A stretch of DNA of 34,726 nucleotides from Pseudomonas entomophila (GTDB lineage: Bacteria; Pseudomonadota; Gammaproteobacteria; Pseudomonadales; Pseudomonadaceae). The stretch is from positions 1 to 34,726 of the forward strand of contig NZ_JAAMQJ010000046.1 of the NCBI RefSeq assembly GCF_013523125.1, in the 5' to 3' direction. The stretch's first letter is position 1. Each line of letters starts with the position of its first letter. The notes under the pieces were generated by a model. It was not told where the DNA came from. It worked only from the letters and a program-made list of their open reading frames with translations, and searched no databases. This document shows positions 33,449-34,726 of this stretch, piece after piece. A program made the position numbers and the translations under genes.

Positions 33449-34420
33449 ATGGACCTGCTGTTTCTAGGCACCAGCGCGGGCCTGCCCACCCGCGCCCGCA
33501 ACGTCAGCGCCACCGCCATCATCGCCTCCAGCGGCAGCGACTGGTACCTGGTCGATTGTGGCGAGGCGACGCAGCACCAGTTGCTGCGTACGCCCTTGTC
33601 CCTGCGTGACCTGCGGGCAGTGTTCATCAGCCATGTGCATGGCGACCACTGTTTCGGCCTGCCGGGGTTGCTGGCCAGTGCGGGCACCACGGGGCGTACC
33701 GCGCCGCTGGACCTGATCTTGCCCCGGGCGCTGCACGACTGGGTGCGCCTGAGCCTGGCCGTCAGCGAATCGCGGCTGACGTTCGAGCTGCGTCTGCTGG
33801 CGGTGGAGGACGCCGAGCCGTGGCAGCACCGCACGGTCCGTGTCGAGACGGTGGTCTTGTCGCACCGTGTGCCCAGCCACGGTTTCGTGTTCACCGAAAC
33901 CGACCCCAATCCGCGGCTGGACACCGAGCGGCTGATGGCGGACGGCATTGCGCGTGGGCCGCTGTGGGGCGAGATCGCGCGGGGCCAGGGGGTCGAGCAT
34001 GCCGGGCGCTGGGTGGCACCGGGTCAGTACCTGCGCGAGGCATGGCCTGCGCAGCGGGTGATCGTCTGTGGCGACAACGACACGCCTGAACTGCTGGCCG
34101 AGGCGGCAGCGGATGCCGATGTGCTGGTGCACGAAGCGACGTTCACGGAGCCGGTGGTTGCGCGCACGCAGGAAACCTACGGGCACAGCACGGCGGCGGC
34201 GGTGGCGCGCTTCGCGGCGCGCGTGGGCGTGCCGAACCTGGTGTTGACGCATTTCAGCGCACGCTACCAGGGCGACGCCCGGCGCAGCCCGTCGATCGAG
34301 GATGTGCGGCTGGAGGCACAGCAGCAGTATGACGGGCAGTTGGTCCTGGCGCGGGACCTGCAACGGTATCGGTTGAATCGGGAGAAGGTGCTGGCCCTGG
34401 TGGCTCAGCAGGGATGCTGA
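33449..34420 (+). CDS. rnz: Ribonuclease Z-like metallo-beta-lactamase hydrolase
   Basis: A 323-residue metallo-beta-lactamase fold protein of the RNase Z (ElaC) group. It opens with LLFLGTSAGLPTRARNVSA and contains DCGEATQHQLLRTPLSLRDL, SHVHGDHCFGLPGLL with the zinc-binding HxHxDH motif, SHRVPSHGFVF, CGDNDTPEL, LVHEATFTE and LTHFSARY. These are the RNase Z blocks. Length matches bacterial members (about 310-330). The enzyme matures tRNA 3' ends or acts as a broad exo/phosphodiesterase; Pseudomonas tRNAs mostly encode CCA, so the role may not be tRNA processing. A strong AAGGAGG site precedes the ATG. A REP pair and an IS follow. Confidence 0.9.
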   Translation: MDLLFLGTSAGLPTRARNVSATAIIASSGSDWYLVDCGEATQHQLLRTPLSLRDLRAVFISHVHGDHCFGLPGLLASAGTTGRTAPLDLILPRALHDWVRLSLAVSESRLTFELRLLAVEDAEPWQHRTVRVETVVLSHRVPSHGFVFTETDPNPRLDTERLMADGIARGPLWGEIARGQGVEHAGRWVAPGQYLREAWPAQRVIVCGDNDTPELLAEAAADADVLVHEATFTEPVVARTQETYGHSTAAAVARFAARVGVPNLVLTHFSARYQGDARRSPSIEDVRLEAQQQYDGQLVLARDLQRYRLNREKVLALVAQQGC

Positions 34421-34429
34421 AGCGCCTGC

Positions 34430-34580
34430 GCGGCCGCTATCGTCGGCAAGCCGACTCCCACAGAGGGCCAGTCCAAGGGTGAGATCTCGGGGGGGGTTCG
34501 CGGCCGTCACCGTCGATAGAGGCCATGACGCCGAAGGTACAGGCGACCTGTGGGAGCCGGCTTGCCGGCGATGGCGGCGG
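34430..34580. repeat. REP-like inverted pair
   Basis: Arms at about 34430-34463 and 34547-34580 are inverted copies of the P. putida-type REP: CGGCAAGCCGACTCCCACAG against CTGTGGGAGCCGGCTTGCCG. A run of eight G bases lies between them at 34489-34496. The pair follows the RNase Z-like gene. The IS256-type element begins about 20 bases after the second arm. No gene is seen in 34421-34600. Confidence 0.75.
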
Positions 34581-34601
34581 CGTAGTCGGCCTCGCCTCCA
34601 G

Positions 34602-34726
34602 AGGGTGTCAGAAATTTTGTGTTCGGGCATAACATGAGTAAGAGGTGCATGTATGCCAACCAAAAAGAAACCCTTGCGTGACCTGCCCAAAATCCCCAAA
34701 GAACTGCTGGAGCAGTTTGGTGAGGG
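34602..34726 (+). mobile_element. IS256-family insertion sequence, left end (cut by window)
   Basis: From about 34602 the sequence reads AGGGTGTCAGAAATTTTGTG, which matches the terminal inverted repeat style of IS256-family elements. A transposase start follows 50 bases later. Only the first 125 bases are inside the window, so the right end, target duplication and intactness are unknown. Confidence 0.75.
34653..34726 (+). CDS. IS256-family transposase, N-terminal part
   Basis: The first 24 residues, MPTKKKPLRDLPKIPKELLE followed by QFGE, match the N-terminus of Pseudomonas IS256-family (mutator-type) transposases, which are usually about 400 residues with a DDE active site further on. GAGG lies upstream of the ATG at 34653. 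The gene runs off the right edge, so completeness cannot be judged. Confidence 0.8.
   Translation, partial: MPTKKKPLRDLPKIPKELLEQFGE

Overview
The window is high-GC DNA with the gene content, REP-type palindromes and protein sequences of a fluorescent Pseudomonas, most likely the P. putida group. This rests on recognising protein families and REP style, not on a database search. It looks like core or semi-accessory chromosome with recombinase-associated insertions.

Layout: 1-3077 holds a homocysteine S-methyltransferase divergent from an amino-acid ABC transporter pair (binding protein and permease, no ATPase), bracketed by REP pairs. 3352-6457 has a transmembrane chemoreceptor and a membrane-anchored J-domain protein. 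6697-11218 has a quinone oxidoreductase, an AEC carrier, a GST, an orphan CrtZ-like carotenoid hydroxylase and an MgtC-family protein behind a hairpin-rich leader. 11222-14617 has a membrane diguanylate cyclase, exonuclease III and three small uncharacterised proteins.

14774-25071 is the most unusual part. A KfrA-like coiled-coil DNA-binding protein and a tyrosine recombinase flank a 481-base non-coding stretch. They are followed by a decayed TonB-receptor scrap, a blue-light LOV histidine kinase with a one-base frameshift, a soluble PAS-PAS chemoreceptor of BdlA type and a PfpI-family protein. Next comes a GGDEF-EAL protein with a second tyrosine recombinase. These last two genes lie exactly between two copies of an 18-bp direct repeat, so I propose a 3.4-kb recombinase-borne c-di-GMP unit.

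25249-29105 is a glycerate/sugar-diacid module: glycerate kinase, CdaR-type regulator and a divergent MFS permease. 29359-34420 carries a DinB-type polymerase, a lipoprotein, a small phosphodiesterase, a two-gene ABC exporter and a RNase Z-like hydrolase. The right edge enters an IS256-family insertion sequence next to a REP pair.

Taken together, the window is rich in signalling (two chemoreceptors, a photoreceptor kinase, two c-di-GMP enzymes) and in marks of past recombination (two recombinases, a receptor scrap, an IS, REP pairs).
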